Assembly: GCF_014652915.1 (NCBI RefSeq)
Contig: NZ_BMZS01000015.1
Coordinates: 62,001-126,000 of the forward strand
Length of the DNA stretch: 64,000 nt
Direction of reading: 5' to 3'
Source of the DNA: Thalassobaculum fulvum
GTDB lineage: Bacteria; Pseudomonadota; Alphaproteobacteria; Thalassobaculales; Thalassobaculaceae
Notes under the pieces: generated by a model
What the model was told of the DNA's origin: nothing
The model's database searches: none
Seen by the model: only the letters and a program-made list of their open reading frames with translations
Translations under genes and position numbers: made by a program
Shown: positions 56,085 to 64,000 of the stretch, piece after piece
Position numbering within the stretch: the first letter of the stretch is position 1
How the letters are laid out: each line of letters begins with the position of its first letter

Positions 56085-56942
56085 TCATCCGAACCGGTCG
56101 CCGATCACCGCGAACAGCGCGAGCAGCGCGCTCTCCGCCGACCGGTCGGTGGTATGGGTGCCGAACGTCCAGCCGGTCTGGCGGGCCAGCTCGGCGAGCC
56201 CGTCGCGGTGACGGGCCAGCCGTTCCTGGTACTCCGTCGAGACCGCCTCGGCCCGTCCGAGCAGGTGCGGCAGCTCGGCCTCCAGGCCCTCGAACCGGAC
56301 CCGGCCGCGGTACGGGAAGGCCTCTTCCGCCGGGTCGGTGACCTGCAGCATGTGGCCGCCGACGCCTTCCGCCGACCAGCGCCGCACGAGCGCCGACAGA
56401 TCTTCCAGCGGATCCAGCAGGTCGCCGATCAGCACCAGGGTGGCGTGCCGGGGCAGTGGCTCGTAGGCCGGCAGCGATCCGCCGCCGTCGCGGCTCGTCG
56501 CCATCAGCCCGGCGATCGGCTCGATCGCGGTCTGGCCGCCGCGCGGGCGCACCGATTCCCCGAGCAGGGCGACCTGCTCGCCGGCACCCACCAGCAGGAT
56601 GGTCAGCGCCAGGGTCAGCAGGTCGGCGCGCTCGCGCTTCTCCGGCAGCGCCCGGTCCGAGCGCCACCGCATCGAAGGCGAGGCGTCGCGCCACAGATAG
56701 ACGGTCTGAGCGGTCTCGAACTCGCGTTCGCGCACGAAGGTCGTCGACCCGCGGGCCGAGCGCCGCCAGTCGATCATGCGGGCGGCGTCGAACGCCTGGT
56801 AGGGCCGGAACTGCCAGAACGCGTCGCCCGGCCCGGCCCGGCGCCGGCCGTGCGCGCCCGGTGCCACGGTTGCGGCGACACGGCGGGCGGCCACCAGCAG
56901 CGGTGGCAGGGTTGCGGCGAGATCCTGAGCCTGTTGACGCAT
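56085..56942 (-). CDS. DUF58 domain protein
   Basis: A 285-residue protein with the DUF58 core around residues 35-90: FWQFRPYQAFDAARMIDWRRSARG, followed by VYLWRDASPSMRWRS, a vWA-like metal-site segment (D-x-S-x-S). DUF58 proteins act with MoxR ATPases. The gene is 15 bases downstream of the MoxR gene and 10 bases upstream of the DUF4159 gene, so all four are one operon. Confidence 0.93.
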   Translation of the reverse strand: MRQQAQDLAATLPPLLVAARRVAATVAPGAHGRRRAGPGDAFWQFRPYQAFDAARMIDWRRSARGSTTFVREREFETAQTVYLWRDASPSMRWRSDRALPEKRERADLLTLALTILLVGAGEQVALLGESVRPRGGQTAIEPIAGLMATSRDGGGSLPAYEPLPRHATLVLIGDLLDPLEDLSALVRRWSAEGVGGHMLQVTDPAEEAFPYRGRVRFEGLEAELPHLLGRAEAVSTEYQERLARHRDGLAELARQTGWTFGTHTTDRSAESALLALFAVIGDRFG

Positions 56943-56957
56943 CCGGCTCTCGCGGCG

Positions 56958-57968
<1,011 letters not shown>

Positions 57969-58070
57969 GGCGGGTATACTCACTCCGAGTTGGCGCCCGG
58001 TCGGGCCGGGCCCCGTTCCATTGGACCCGCTCCGGGACGAAACCGCCGAATGGCAGAACAGTGACGCGTC

Positions 58071-58706
58071 ATGGGCGACAAGACAGTCCGTCCAGAAATA
58101 GAGCGTATCGCAGCCGCGGCCAGCGGCAAGGGGCGCCCGCAATCCGACGATCAGGATCGCGTGAAGCCGGCGCCGCCGGCGCCGGGCGAGAGCTGCGGCG
58201 ACTTCGACATCCGGATCGGCCGGGACGGCACCTGGTACTACAAGGGATCACCGATCAACCGTATGCCTCTGGTGAAGCTGTTCGCCTCGGTTCTGCGTCG
58301 CGAGCCGGACGGCTCGCACTGGCTGGTCACGCCGGTCGAGCGCGGGACGATCGTGGTGGACGACGCGCCGTTCGTCGCGGTCGACATCGATCGCCGGCCG
58401 GCCGGAGCGCCGCACCGTTCCCCCGATGCCGAACTGATCTTCCGGACCAATCTTGACGAAACCGTGGTGGCCGGGCCCGACCACCCGATCCGGGTCGAAA
58501 TCGAGGCGGAAACCGGCGAGCCGTCGCCCTATATCGTGGTGCGTGACGGGCTCGAGGCGCTGATCAATAGGGCGACCTTCTATCGCCTGGTGGACTATGC
58601 GGTGGAGCGTGCGGGTCCGGACGACGGCAACGGAGAGCTTGGAGTATGGAGCAGGGGTCGTTTCTTTTCGCTGGGACCGGCCGGAGCCGACGGGAACGGC
58701 TCGTGA
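58071..58706 (+). CDS. DUF1285 family protein
   Basis: A 211-residue protein with a charged, flexible N-terminus (about 1-40) and the DUF1285 fold from GDFDIRIGRDGTWYYKGSPI on, followed by LVKLFASVLRREPDGSHWLVTPVE. The family is uncharacterised. It is divergent to the MoxR operon and overlaps the NUDIX gene by GTGA, as part of a co-directional run DUF1285-NUDIX-CCA-hydratase. Confidence 0.85.
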   Translation: MGDKTVRPEIERIAAAASGKGRPQSDDQDRVKPAPPAPGESCGDFDIRIGRDGTWYYKGSPINRMPLVKLFASVLRREPDGSHWLVTPVERGTIVVDDAPFVAVDIDRRPAGAPHRSPDAELIFRTNLDETVVAGPDHPIRVEIEAETGEPSPYIVVRDGLEALINRATFYRLVDYAVERAGPDDGNGELGVWSRGRFFSLGPAGADGNGS

Positions 58707-59332
58707 CGCTCGACGACTTCCGATCCGCCTTCGGCCGGGTGGCGCACCTGGACAACGACGGCCTGGTGCCGGTCGCCCGACGGCGCGGCGACCACGACCT
58801 CAATCCCGGGATGCCGGAGCCGGACAAGACCCGGGCGGCGGCCGTGCTGGTGCCGGTGGTCGGCCGCGACGACGGCCTGACGATCCTGCTGACCCGCCGG
58901 TCCGACAGCCTGCCGGTGCACAAGGGCCAGATCAGCTTTCCGGGCGGTCGGGTCGAGGAGGACGACGTCGACGACGTCGAGACCGCCCTGCGCGAGACCG
59001 AGGAGGAGATCGGGCTGGGCCGCGACCTGGTCGAGGTCATCGGCCGGCTCGACACCTACACCACCCGGACCGGCTTCGAGGTGACGCCCGTGGTCGGGCT
59101 GGTCCGCCCGCCCTTCGACCTGACGCCGGACCCGGTCGAGGTGGCCGAAATCTTCGAGGTGCCGCTGGACTTCGTGCTCGACCCGGTCAACCACGAGCGG
59201 CACAGCCGCGAATGGCAGCAGACCGTCCGTCACTTCTGGGTGCTGCCGTACCGGCACCATTACATCTGGGGGGCGACCGCCGGCATGCTGGTGAACCTCG
59301 CCGACGTGATGCGGAGCGCGCTTCGGCGCTGA
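58703..59332 (+). CDS. NUDIX hydrolase, CoA pyrophosphatase-like
   Basis: A 209-residue hydrolase of nucleoside-diphosphate-linked compounds. The Nudix box GGRVEEDD...RETEEEIGL lies at about residues 81-104, with the catalytic Glu residues intact, and LLTRRSDSLPVHKGQISFPGG is the CoA-pyrophosphatase (NudL-like) lead-in. I chose GTG 58703, which overlaps the DUF1285 stop by four bases; ATG 58646 would add 19 residues inside that gene. It probably removes CoA or oxidised CoA derivatives. Confidence 0.9.
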   Translation: MTLDDFRSAFGRVAHLDNDGLVPVARRRGDHDLNPGMPEPDKTRAAAVLVPVVGRDDGLTILLTRRSDSLPVHKGQISFPGGRVEEDDVDDVETALRETEEEIGLGRDLVEVIGRLDTYTTRTGFEVTPVVGLVRPPFDLTPDPVEVAEIFEVPLDFVLDPVNHERHSREWQQTVRHFWVLPYRHHYIWGATAGMLVNLADVMRSALRR

Positions 59333-59357
59333 CCGCCCGGCCCGCCGAGGATCCCGC

Positions 59358-60599
59358 ATGCAGCCCGTCGACCGCATACCGCTCCAGCCCTGGATGAACG
59401 GGCCCGCCGCCGCCCCGGTGTTCGCCGCGCTCGCGGCCGGTGGCGTCACCGCGCGGTTCGTCGGCGGCTGCGTGCGCGACGCCGTGCTGGGACTGGCGAT
59501 CGGCGACCTCGACGTCTGCACCCCGGCGTCGCCCGAGCGGGTGATGGCGCTGGTGCGGGCGGCCGGCCTGAAGGCGATCCCGACCGGCATCGAGCACGGC
59601 ACGGTAACGGTGGTCGCCGAGCACACACCGGTCGAGGTGACCACGCTGCGGCGCGACGTCGAGACCGACGGCAGGCGCGCGGTGGTGGCGTTCACCGACG
59701 ACTGGGTCGAGGACGCGACCCGCCGCGACCTGACCTTGAACGCGCTCTACCTCGACCCCGACGGCACCGTCTACGACCCGATCGGCGAGGGGCTGGCCGA
59801 CGCCCGGGCCGGCCGCATCCGGTTCGTCGGCGACCCGGCGACCCGGATCGGCGAGGACGTGCTGCGGATCCTGCGGTTCTTCCGGTTCTGGGCTCGGTTC
59901 GGCCGAGAGCCGCTGGACCCCGACGGGTTGGCGGCCTGCGCATTGCTGGCCGACCGGATTCCCGGCCTGTCCGGCGAGCGGGTGTGGAGCGAACTGGCGA
60001 AGCTGCTGGTGGCGCGGCGCGCGGTCGAGGCGCTGGCGGCGATGGCGCGCGCCGGGGTGACCGCCCGACTCTGGCCCGGCGGTGCCGACGTCGAGCGGGC
60101 GACCGCGGCGATCGCGGTCGAGCAGGGGCTCGGGCTCGAGCCGGACGCGGTGCGCCGGCTGGCGGCGCTGATCGCGACGCCGGAGGCGGTCGAGCCGGCC
60201 GCCGAGAGACTTCGGCTGTCGCGCGCCGAGACCGTGCGGGTGCGCCGCGCCCTGACCGTCGACGGGACGCCGGCGGCCGGTGACCGGGAGCGGCGCGCCA
60301 GGGTCTACCGGGCCGGCGGCGAGGCCTATCTCGACGCGCGGATCCTGCATGCGGCGGCGGCCGGCGAGGACCCGGCGGCGGTCGCGGCGGACCGTGACAC
60401 GGCGGCCGGCTGGACCCCGCCGGCGTTCCCGATCGGCGGCCGCGACGTTGCCGTCCTCGGGGTGCCGCAGGGCCCCGAGACCGGCCGGCTCCTGCGGGCC
60501 GTCGAGGATGCCTGGGTCGCGGACGATTTTGCGGGCGACGCCGCCGCCTGCCGTGCGAGATTGGCGGCGCTGGTCGATCAGGGGAGGCAACAGCAATGA
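59358..60599 (+). CDS. cca: CCA tRNA nucleotidyltransferase
   Basis: A 413-residue class II nucleotidyltransferase adding or repairing the CCA end of tRNAs. The head domain has RFVGGCVRDAVLGLAIGDLDVCT with the GG and DxD metal motif, then TVEVTTLRRD-like VEVTTLRRDVETDGR and the RRDLTLNAL motif. The C-terminal helical part binds tRNA. Size is normal for alphaproteobacteria. Its stop overlaps the hydratase start as ATGA. Confidence 0.94.
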   Translation: MQPVDRIPLQPWMNGPAAAPVFAALAAGGVTARFVGGCVRDAVLGLAIGDLDVCTPASPERVMALVRAAGLKAIPTGIEHGTVTVVAEHTPVEVTTLRRDVETDGRRAVVAFTDDWVEDATRRDLTLNALYLDPDGTVYDPIGEGLADARAGRIRFVGDPATRIGEDVLRILRFFRFWARFGREPLDPDGLAACALLADRIPGLSGERVWSELAKLLVARRAVEALAAMARAGVTARLWPGGADVERATAAIAVEQGLGLEPDAVRRLAALIATPEAVEPAAERLRLSRAETVRVRRALTVDGTPAAGDRERRARVYRAGGEAYLDARILHAAAAGEDPAAVAADRDTAAGWTPPAFPIGGRDVAVLGVPQGPETGRLLRAVEDAWVADDFAGDAAACRARLAALVDQGRQQQ

Positions 60600-61360
60600 C
60601 CACCGGGTTCACCGAAGCGATGGTCCAGGCGCGCCGCACCGGCAGGCGGGTGGCCCTGCCGGACGCCGTTCCGCAAGACCGGGCGGCCGCGTTCGCGGAG
60701 CACGCCGCCGCCTTCGCCGCGCTCGGGCTCGAGGTCGCCGGCTTCAAGGTCGGGGCGAGCGGCCGGACCGGCGAGCCGACGGCCGCCCCGCTGCCGGCCG
60801 GCACCATCCATCGCGACCGCGCACGGATCGCCGTGACGGAGGCGCATCCGCGCTGGCTGGAGGCCGAGCTGGCGTTCGTCATGGGCGCGCCGCTGGCGGC
60901 CCGCGAGGCGCCCTACGAGGCGGCCGAGGTGCTGGCGGCGGTCGAGGGGCTGGCGGCGGCGATCGAGATCGTCGACCCGCGGCTGGCCGACTGGCCGAAG
61001 GTCCCGCCGCTGGCGGCGCTCGCCGACTTCCAGGCGAACGGCGCCGCGGTGGTGTCGGCGGTCGGGCGTTCCGCCGACGGCCTGAAGGTCGAGGACTTGA
61101 CCGTCGACTTCCGGATGGGCGACCTGGTGAAGACCGTTCCCGGCACCCGGTACCCGGGCCAGGACGCGATCCGGCTGCTGGTCTGGCTGGCCGACAACCT
61201 GCGGCTCTGGGGGCCGGCGGTGGCGGCGCGCGGCCTGCAGCCCGGAGACGTCGTGATCTCCGGGTCGTGGACCAGCTTCGACAGGGCGGTGGCGGGCACC
61301 ACCGCTACCAACACGATCGCCGGGATCGGCAGCGTCGCGGTCGAGATCGTCGGCGGCTGA
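60596..61360 (+). CDS. 2-keto-4-pentenoate hydratase-like protein (FAH superfamily)
   Basis: A 254-residue protein of the fumarylacetoacetate-hydrolase-like hydratase group (MhpD/HpaH type). It shows AGFKVGASG near residue 50, HPRWLEAELAFVMG with metal-binding Glu residues, and the C-terminal LQPGDVVISGSWT loop. The family hydrates 2-oxopent-4-enoates or decarboxylates 4-oxalocrotonate in aromatic degradation. No meta-cleavage gene is near, so the substrate is open. Coupled to cca by a four-base overlap. Confidence 0.85.
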   Translation: MTTGFTEAMVQARRTGRRVALPDAVPQDRAAAFAEHAAAFAALGLEVAGFKVGASGRTGEPTAAPLPAGTIHRDRARIAVTEAHPRWLEAELAFVMGAPLAAREAPYEAAEVLAAVEGLAAAIEIVDPRLADWPKVPPLAALADFQANGAAVVSAVGRSADGLKVEDLTVDFRMGDLVKTVPGTRYPGQDAIRLLVWLADNLRLWGPAVAARGLQPGDVVISGSWTSFDRAVAGTTATNTIAGIGSVAVEIVGG

Positions 61361-61390
61361 CCCCGCCGGGGTCAGAGCAGAGCGGAGGGA

Positions 61391-61591
61391 TCAGCGCAGC
61401 CGCTCGATCTCGGCGCGGATGAACCCGGCGTCGCGCAGCAGGCGGTCGTCGAGCTCGAGCAACAGGCGAATGCCCTCGCGGCGACGGCGCCACGCCAGGT
61501 AGGCGTCGAGCCAATGGGCCGGCAGCGACACGATGGCGCGAAGCTGGGCGAGCGGTCCGCGCGGCGCGGCAGCAACCTCGATGGTGGACAT
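61391..61591 (-). CDS. DUF1127 small protein
   Basis: A 66-residue basic protein. The DUF1127 pattern lies in AYLAWRRRREGIRLLLELDDRLLRDAGF, typically the last 40 residues. Such small proteins are common in alphaproteobacteria and have been linked to RNA turnover and phosphate or carbon metabolism, but the role here is unknown. ATG 61591 has GGAG 8 bases ahead; the first codon TTG two residues upstream is rejected. Confidence 0.82.
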   Translation of the reverse strand: MSTIEVAAAPRGPLAQLRAIVSLPAHWLDAYLAWRRRREGIRLLLELDDRLLRDAGFIRAEIERLR

Positions 61592-61758
61592 GGACAAGGC
61601 TCCGGCTGGGCGGCACGGCCCGTTGACGATCGGGCCGTCGCGCGGCCCGAACCGCTAGATGGCGAATCCCGGAGGTTCCGAAAATCGGCAAACCGTCATG
61701 GCCGGCATGCAGTATGTGCACGGCGGGTTAACGGGCGGAAACCAATCGCGTCGACCGG

Positions 61759-62328
61759 TCAGACGGTCGTCTTGATCGGGGCGACGGTCGGCAGGTGGAG
61801 ACGGTCGGCCACGAAGTAGCAGGAGATCGCGATGTCCATGTCGAGCGACACGACCTTGATGATCGACGAGACCACCTGGGTCGACTGCAGCACCCCCGAA
61901 TGGTGCATGATCGCCAGCGAGGTGAGGTCGCACAGGATCCGGTTGCAGCCCGACAGGTAGAGGAACAGCGGCAGGCCGATGCGATGATGGGTCAGGCCCA
62001 CATGCACGGCGCTGTTGAGATAGGCGTTGTCGAGCCGGCAGCTCAGCATGCCGCGCCAGTGCTCGATCTGGCGCATCTTGAGGTGCTCGACGTCGGAATT
62101 GTCGAAGAAGTGGCGGGTTTCCGGGAACTGCAGCGAGTGACGATAGAAGCTGCCGATGATCTCCGGGGCGTTCGCCTCGAACACCGGCAGGAAGCCGGCG
62201 AGGCTCTCGCGGGTCGCGTCGTCGATGCCGTCCAGCACGAGGCGCCGCTGAATGTTTGCCGTGATCTTCCTGACCGCCAGTTCGGCGGTCTGCTCTTCGT
62301 TCGTCGAACCGCCTCGGTTCTGCGACAT
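61759..62328 (-). CDS. Stand-alone protoglobin-type globin sensor
   Basis: A 189-residue single-domain protein with the globin-coupled-sensor/protoglobin pattern. The proximal haem His is H114 in THHRIGLPLFLYL, and helices before it (FLPVFEANAPEIIGSFYRHS, MRQIEHWRGMLS) fit the fold. There is no output domain, so it may store or sense oxygen, or signal through a partner. It lies 94 bases upstream of hemF on the same strand (transcribed after hemF), which needs oxygen for its reaction. Confidence 0.82.
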   Translation of the reverse strand: MSQNRGGSTNEEQTAELAVRKITANIQRRLVLDGIDDATRESLAGFLPVFEANAPEIIGSFYRHSLQFPETRHFFDNSDVEHLKMRQIEHWRGMLSCRLDNAYLNSAVHVGLTHHRIGLPLFLYLSGCNRILCDLTSLAIMHHSGVLQSTQVVSSIIKVVSLDMDIAISCYFVADRLHLPTVAPIKTTV

Positions 62329-62421
62329 GAATGATCCGTCCCGGGCCGGCCGCCCCTACCTTCGATGCGCGCAGTGGGTTAAGAACTACGGCAGCGTGCG
62401 ACCGGCGGCAAGGGCGTCGTG

Positions 62422-63270
62422 TCAGGGCCAGCGGACCTCGGGCGGCAGGCTCATCAGGATCGCCTCGACGTTGCCGCCGGTCTTCAGACCGAACAGCGTG
62501 CCGCGGTCGTACAGCAGGTTGAACTCGACGTAGCGGCCGCGGCGGACCAGCTGGTGCTCGCGCTCGGCCTCGGTCCAGCTCTCGTTCATGTGCCGGGCCA
62601 CCAGCTTCGGATAGACGTCCAGGAAGGCGAGGCCGACGTCGCGGGTGAAGGCGAGGTCGGGCTCGAAGCCGTTGTCGACGTAGTCGTAGAAGATCCCGCC
62701 GACGCCGCGCGGCTCGTTTCGGTGCTTCAGGAAGAAGTACTCGTCGCACCACGCCTTGAAGCGCGGGTAGTAGGCCGGATCGTGGGCGTCGCAGGCGGCC
62801 TGCAGGGCGGCGTGGAACTCGCCGGTGTCGTCGGCGTCCGGGACCATCGGGGTGAGATCGGCGCCGCCGCCGAACCAGCTCTTGGTCGTGGCGATGTGGC
62901 GGGTGTTCATGTGGACCGCCGGGACCTTCGGCGAGCGCATGTGCGCCACCAGCGAAATGCCGCTGGCGAAGAACCGCGGATCGTCGGAGGCGCCGGGGAT
63001 CGAGCCGCGGAACTCCTCGGAGAACTCGCCGTGCACGGTCGAGACGTTCACGCCGACCTTCTCGAAGACCCGTCCGTGCATGATCGCCATGACGCCGCCG
63101 CCGCCGCCCTCGCGCTGCCAGGGTCGCCGCTCGAAGCGGCCGGCGGGCCGGTCGCGCAGCGGGCCGTCGTAGCTGTCCTCCAGCGCCTCGAAGGCCGCGC
63201 AGATTCGGTCGCGCAGGGTCTCGAACCAGGCGCGGGCCTCGGTACGCTGGGCGTCGGTGGACAGATACAT
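62422..63270 (-). CDS. hemF: Aerobic coproporphyrinogen-III oxidase
   Basis: A 282-residue enzyme of haem synthesis that decarboxylates coproporphyrinogen III with oxygen. Hallmarks are [43 protein letters not shown] and [11 protein letters not shown], with [23 protein letters not shown] near the C-terminus, all intact. Length is slightly under the E. coli enzyme (299), short at the N-terminus. Neighbouring protoglobin may link expression or function to oxygen or haem. Confidence 0.95.
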   Translation of the reverse strand: MYLSTDAQRTEARAWFETLRDRICAAFEALEDSYDGPLRDRPAGRFERRPWQREGGGGGVMAIMHGRVFEKVGVNVSTVHGEFSEEFRGSIPGASDDPRFFASGISLVAHMRSPKVPAVHMNTRHIATTKSWFGGGADLTPMVPDADDTGEFHAALQAACDAHDPAYYPRFKAWCDEYFFLKHRNEPRGVGGIFYDYVDNGFEPDLAFTRDVGLAFLDVYPKLVARHMNESWTEAEREHQLVRRGRYVEFNLLYDRGTLFGLKTGGNVEAILMSLPPEVRWP

Positions 63271-63369
63271 CGGAAGCTCCGCTCGGCGAGGGCGATGGAC
63301 GCCCCGTGATGCCTCAGCCGGGCCGGCAACGCAAACCGGAACGTCGGGCGGTCCCGAGCCGGTCCGCGG

Positions 63370-63996
63370 TCAGAGGTGCGCGCGGCTCTTGGGGGCCGCC
63401 GGGCGCTTGTCCTGGGCGGCACCCTTGGCCTGCTCCGCCGCGGTCGCTTCCTGCTCGGTCTTCGCCTGTTCGGCGGCCGCGTACGCCTCGTTCGAGACCT
63501 TGGCACGGTTCTCGACCTTCGGGGCGGTGTCGAGCGGCTTGGCCTTGGTCGGGCCCTTCTGCTTGACGCCGCCGGACAGCATGGCGACCTCGATCAGCCG
63601 CTCGCACTGCGACTTGAACTCGGCCGGGGCCTTGTACTTCATGGCGCCGGCCAGTTTCTCACGGGCTTCCTTGATCTTCTTCGATCGCAACTCGATGTCG
63701 TCGGTCTTGGCGGCATCGAGCGCGCCCTTCGCGGCCAGGGCGGTGGCCTTCATGAATCCGTGCAGCAGCAGCGAGTCCAGCACGCCGCGCGCCTGCTTCG
63801 CGTAGTCGGTCGGCAGTTTCGGATTCTTCAGGGTCTCGACCAGCCGTTTGGCGGCCGCCTCGCACCGGTCGGTGTTGCCGGCCTCTGCATGGGCCTTCAA
63901 ATGCGCCAGCGCGGCTTCGATCGAGGTCTTCATCGCCTCGATGCGTCTGGCTTCGGCTTCGGCCTTTTCGTCCTTTTTGTCGGACCTTCCGAACAT
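63370..63996 (-). CDS. Charged helical protein of unknown function
   Basis: A 208-residue protein, Lys/Ala/Glu-rich, predicted to be almost wholly helical: KKDEKAEAEARRIEAMKTS at the start and a long AEQAKTEQEATAAEQAKG tail. No signal, membrane segment or known domain is seen. The ATG lies 4 bases from the window edge, so an upstream start outside the window cannot be excluded. It is on the hemF strand, about 100 bases upstream. Confidence 0.6.
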   Translation of the reverse strand: MFGRSDKKDEKAEAEARRIEAMKTSIEAALAHLKAHAEAGNTDRCEAAAKRLVETLKNPKLPTDYAKQARGVLDSLLLHGFMKATALAAKGALDAAKTDDIELRSKKIKEAREKLAGAMKYKAPAEFKSQCERLIEVAMLSGGVKQKGPTKAKPLDTAPKVENRAKVSNEAYAAAEQAKTEQEATAAEQAKGAAQDKRPAAPKSRAHL

Positions 63997-64000
63997 TCGG

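Noticed and set aside
53312-56341. A 1009-residue plus-strand frame antisense to the BatA/DUF4159 gene
   Set aside because: Arg/Gly/Asp/Gln-rich text without conserved motifs; the opposite strand has clear domains.
61615-61638. GC-rich hairpin in the DUF1127 leader (ACGGCCCG/CGGGCCGT)
   Set aside because: Eight-base stem without a T-run on either side; too common in a high-GC genome to call a terminator or riboswitch.

Overview
The window reads as a piece of chromosome from a high-GC alphaproteobacterium, most likely a free-living, Rhodospirillales-type organism. This rests on gene content and not on any measured distance: a SAM-II riboswitch ahead of metY, a DUF1127 small protein, many periplasmic-binding-protein transporters (TRAP, Dpp-type and urea/amide-type ABC), choline sulfatase, a DoeB-type deacetylase, and a CCA-transferase/NUDIX/DUF1285/MoxR/DUF58/DUF4159 block. 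No rRNA, tRNA, integrase, transposase or CRISPR array was seen. Genes are dense, many overlap by 4 to 8 bases, and only two stretches just over 300 bases lack a gene. Layout: 1-3.0 kb holds the end of a TauD/TfdA dioxygenase, an orphan TRAP-type solute-binding protein and a doeB-like deacetylase. 3.0-13.5 kb is the most unusual part. A minus-strand operon (DUF4062 plus inactive-STAND-like protein, MoxR AAA+ ATPase, vWA-like protein with a degenerate metal site, and a 1237-residue ankyrin-repeat protein) is coupled by ATGA, GTGA and TGATG overlaps. It is flanked by a divergent SLOG-domain four-helix membrane protein and a convergent DotN/IcmJ-like zinc protein. This looks like a multi-component NTP-dependent and nucleotide-sensing conflict (immunity) locus related to the vWA-MoxR ternary systems. 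13.5-19 kb is a Dpp/Opp-type peptide ABC importer. 19-25 kb carries a DMT exporter, a cyclase-family hydrolase, a lipoprotein with a small helical partner, a LysR/GST divergent pair, a YbaK deacylase and a uracil-DNA-glycosylase-type protein. 25-29.8 kb holds a choline-sulfatase-like gene, metY under a SAM-II riboswitch, a hemerythrin-like protein and a nicotinamidase. 29.9-34.4 kb is a complete five-gene urea/amide-type ABC importer. 34.4-40.2 kb holds an ICL/PEP-mutase-family enzyme, pyruvate kinase, two DMT transporters and small unknowns. 40.2-45.3 kb is a histidine-utilisation region: an ABC ATPase and hutC diverge across a perfect CTTGTATATACAAG palindrome, followed by hutU and hutH. 45.3-51.1 kb contains an oxygen-binding-type metallo-beta-lactamase-fold protein with a divergent TetR, an unknown gene, PilZ, pirin, WrbA and LysR genes. 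51.2-58 kb is a MoxR/DUF58/BatA-DUF4159/large membrane protein operon. 58-64 kb holds DUF1285, NUDIX, CCA transferase, a hydratase, DUF1127, protoglobin, hemF and an unknown helical protein. Four copies of a dispersed palindromic element with a GGGTCCCGG/CCGGGACCCA or CCGGAATGACGAC/GTCGTCATTCCGG architecture sit between genes at about 24.5, 25.2, 35.4 and 41.9 kb. All domain and family names are from recognition of sequence patterns; no database search was run.
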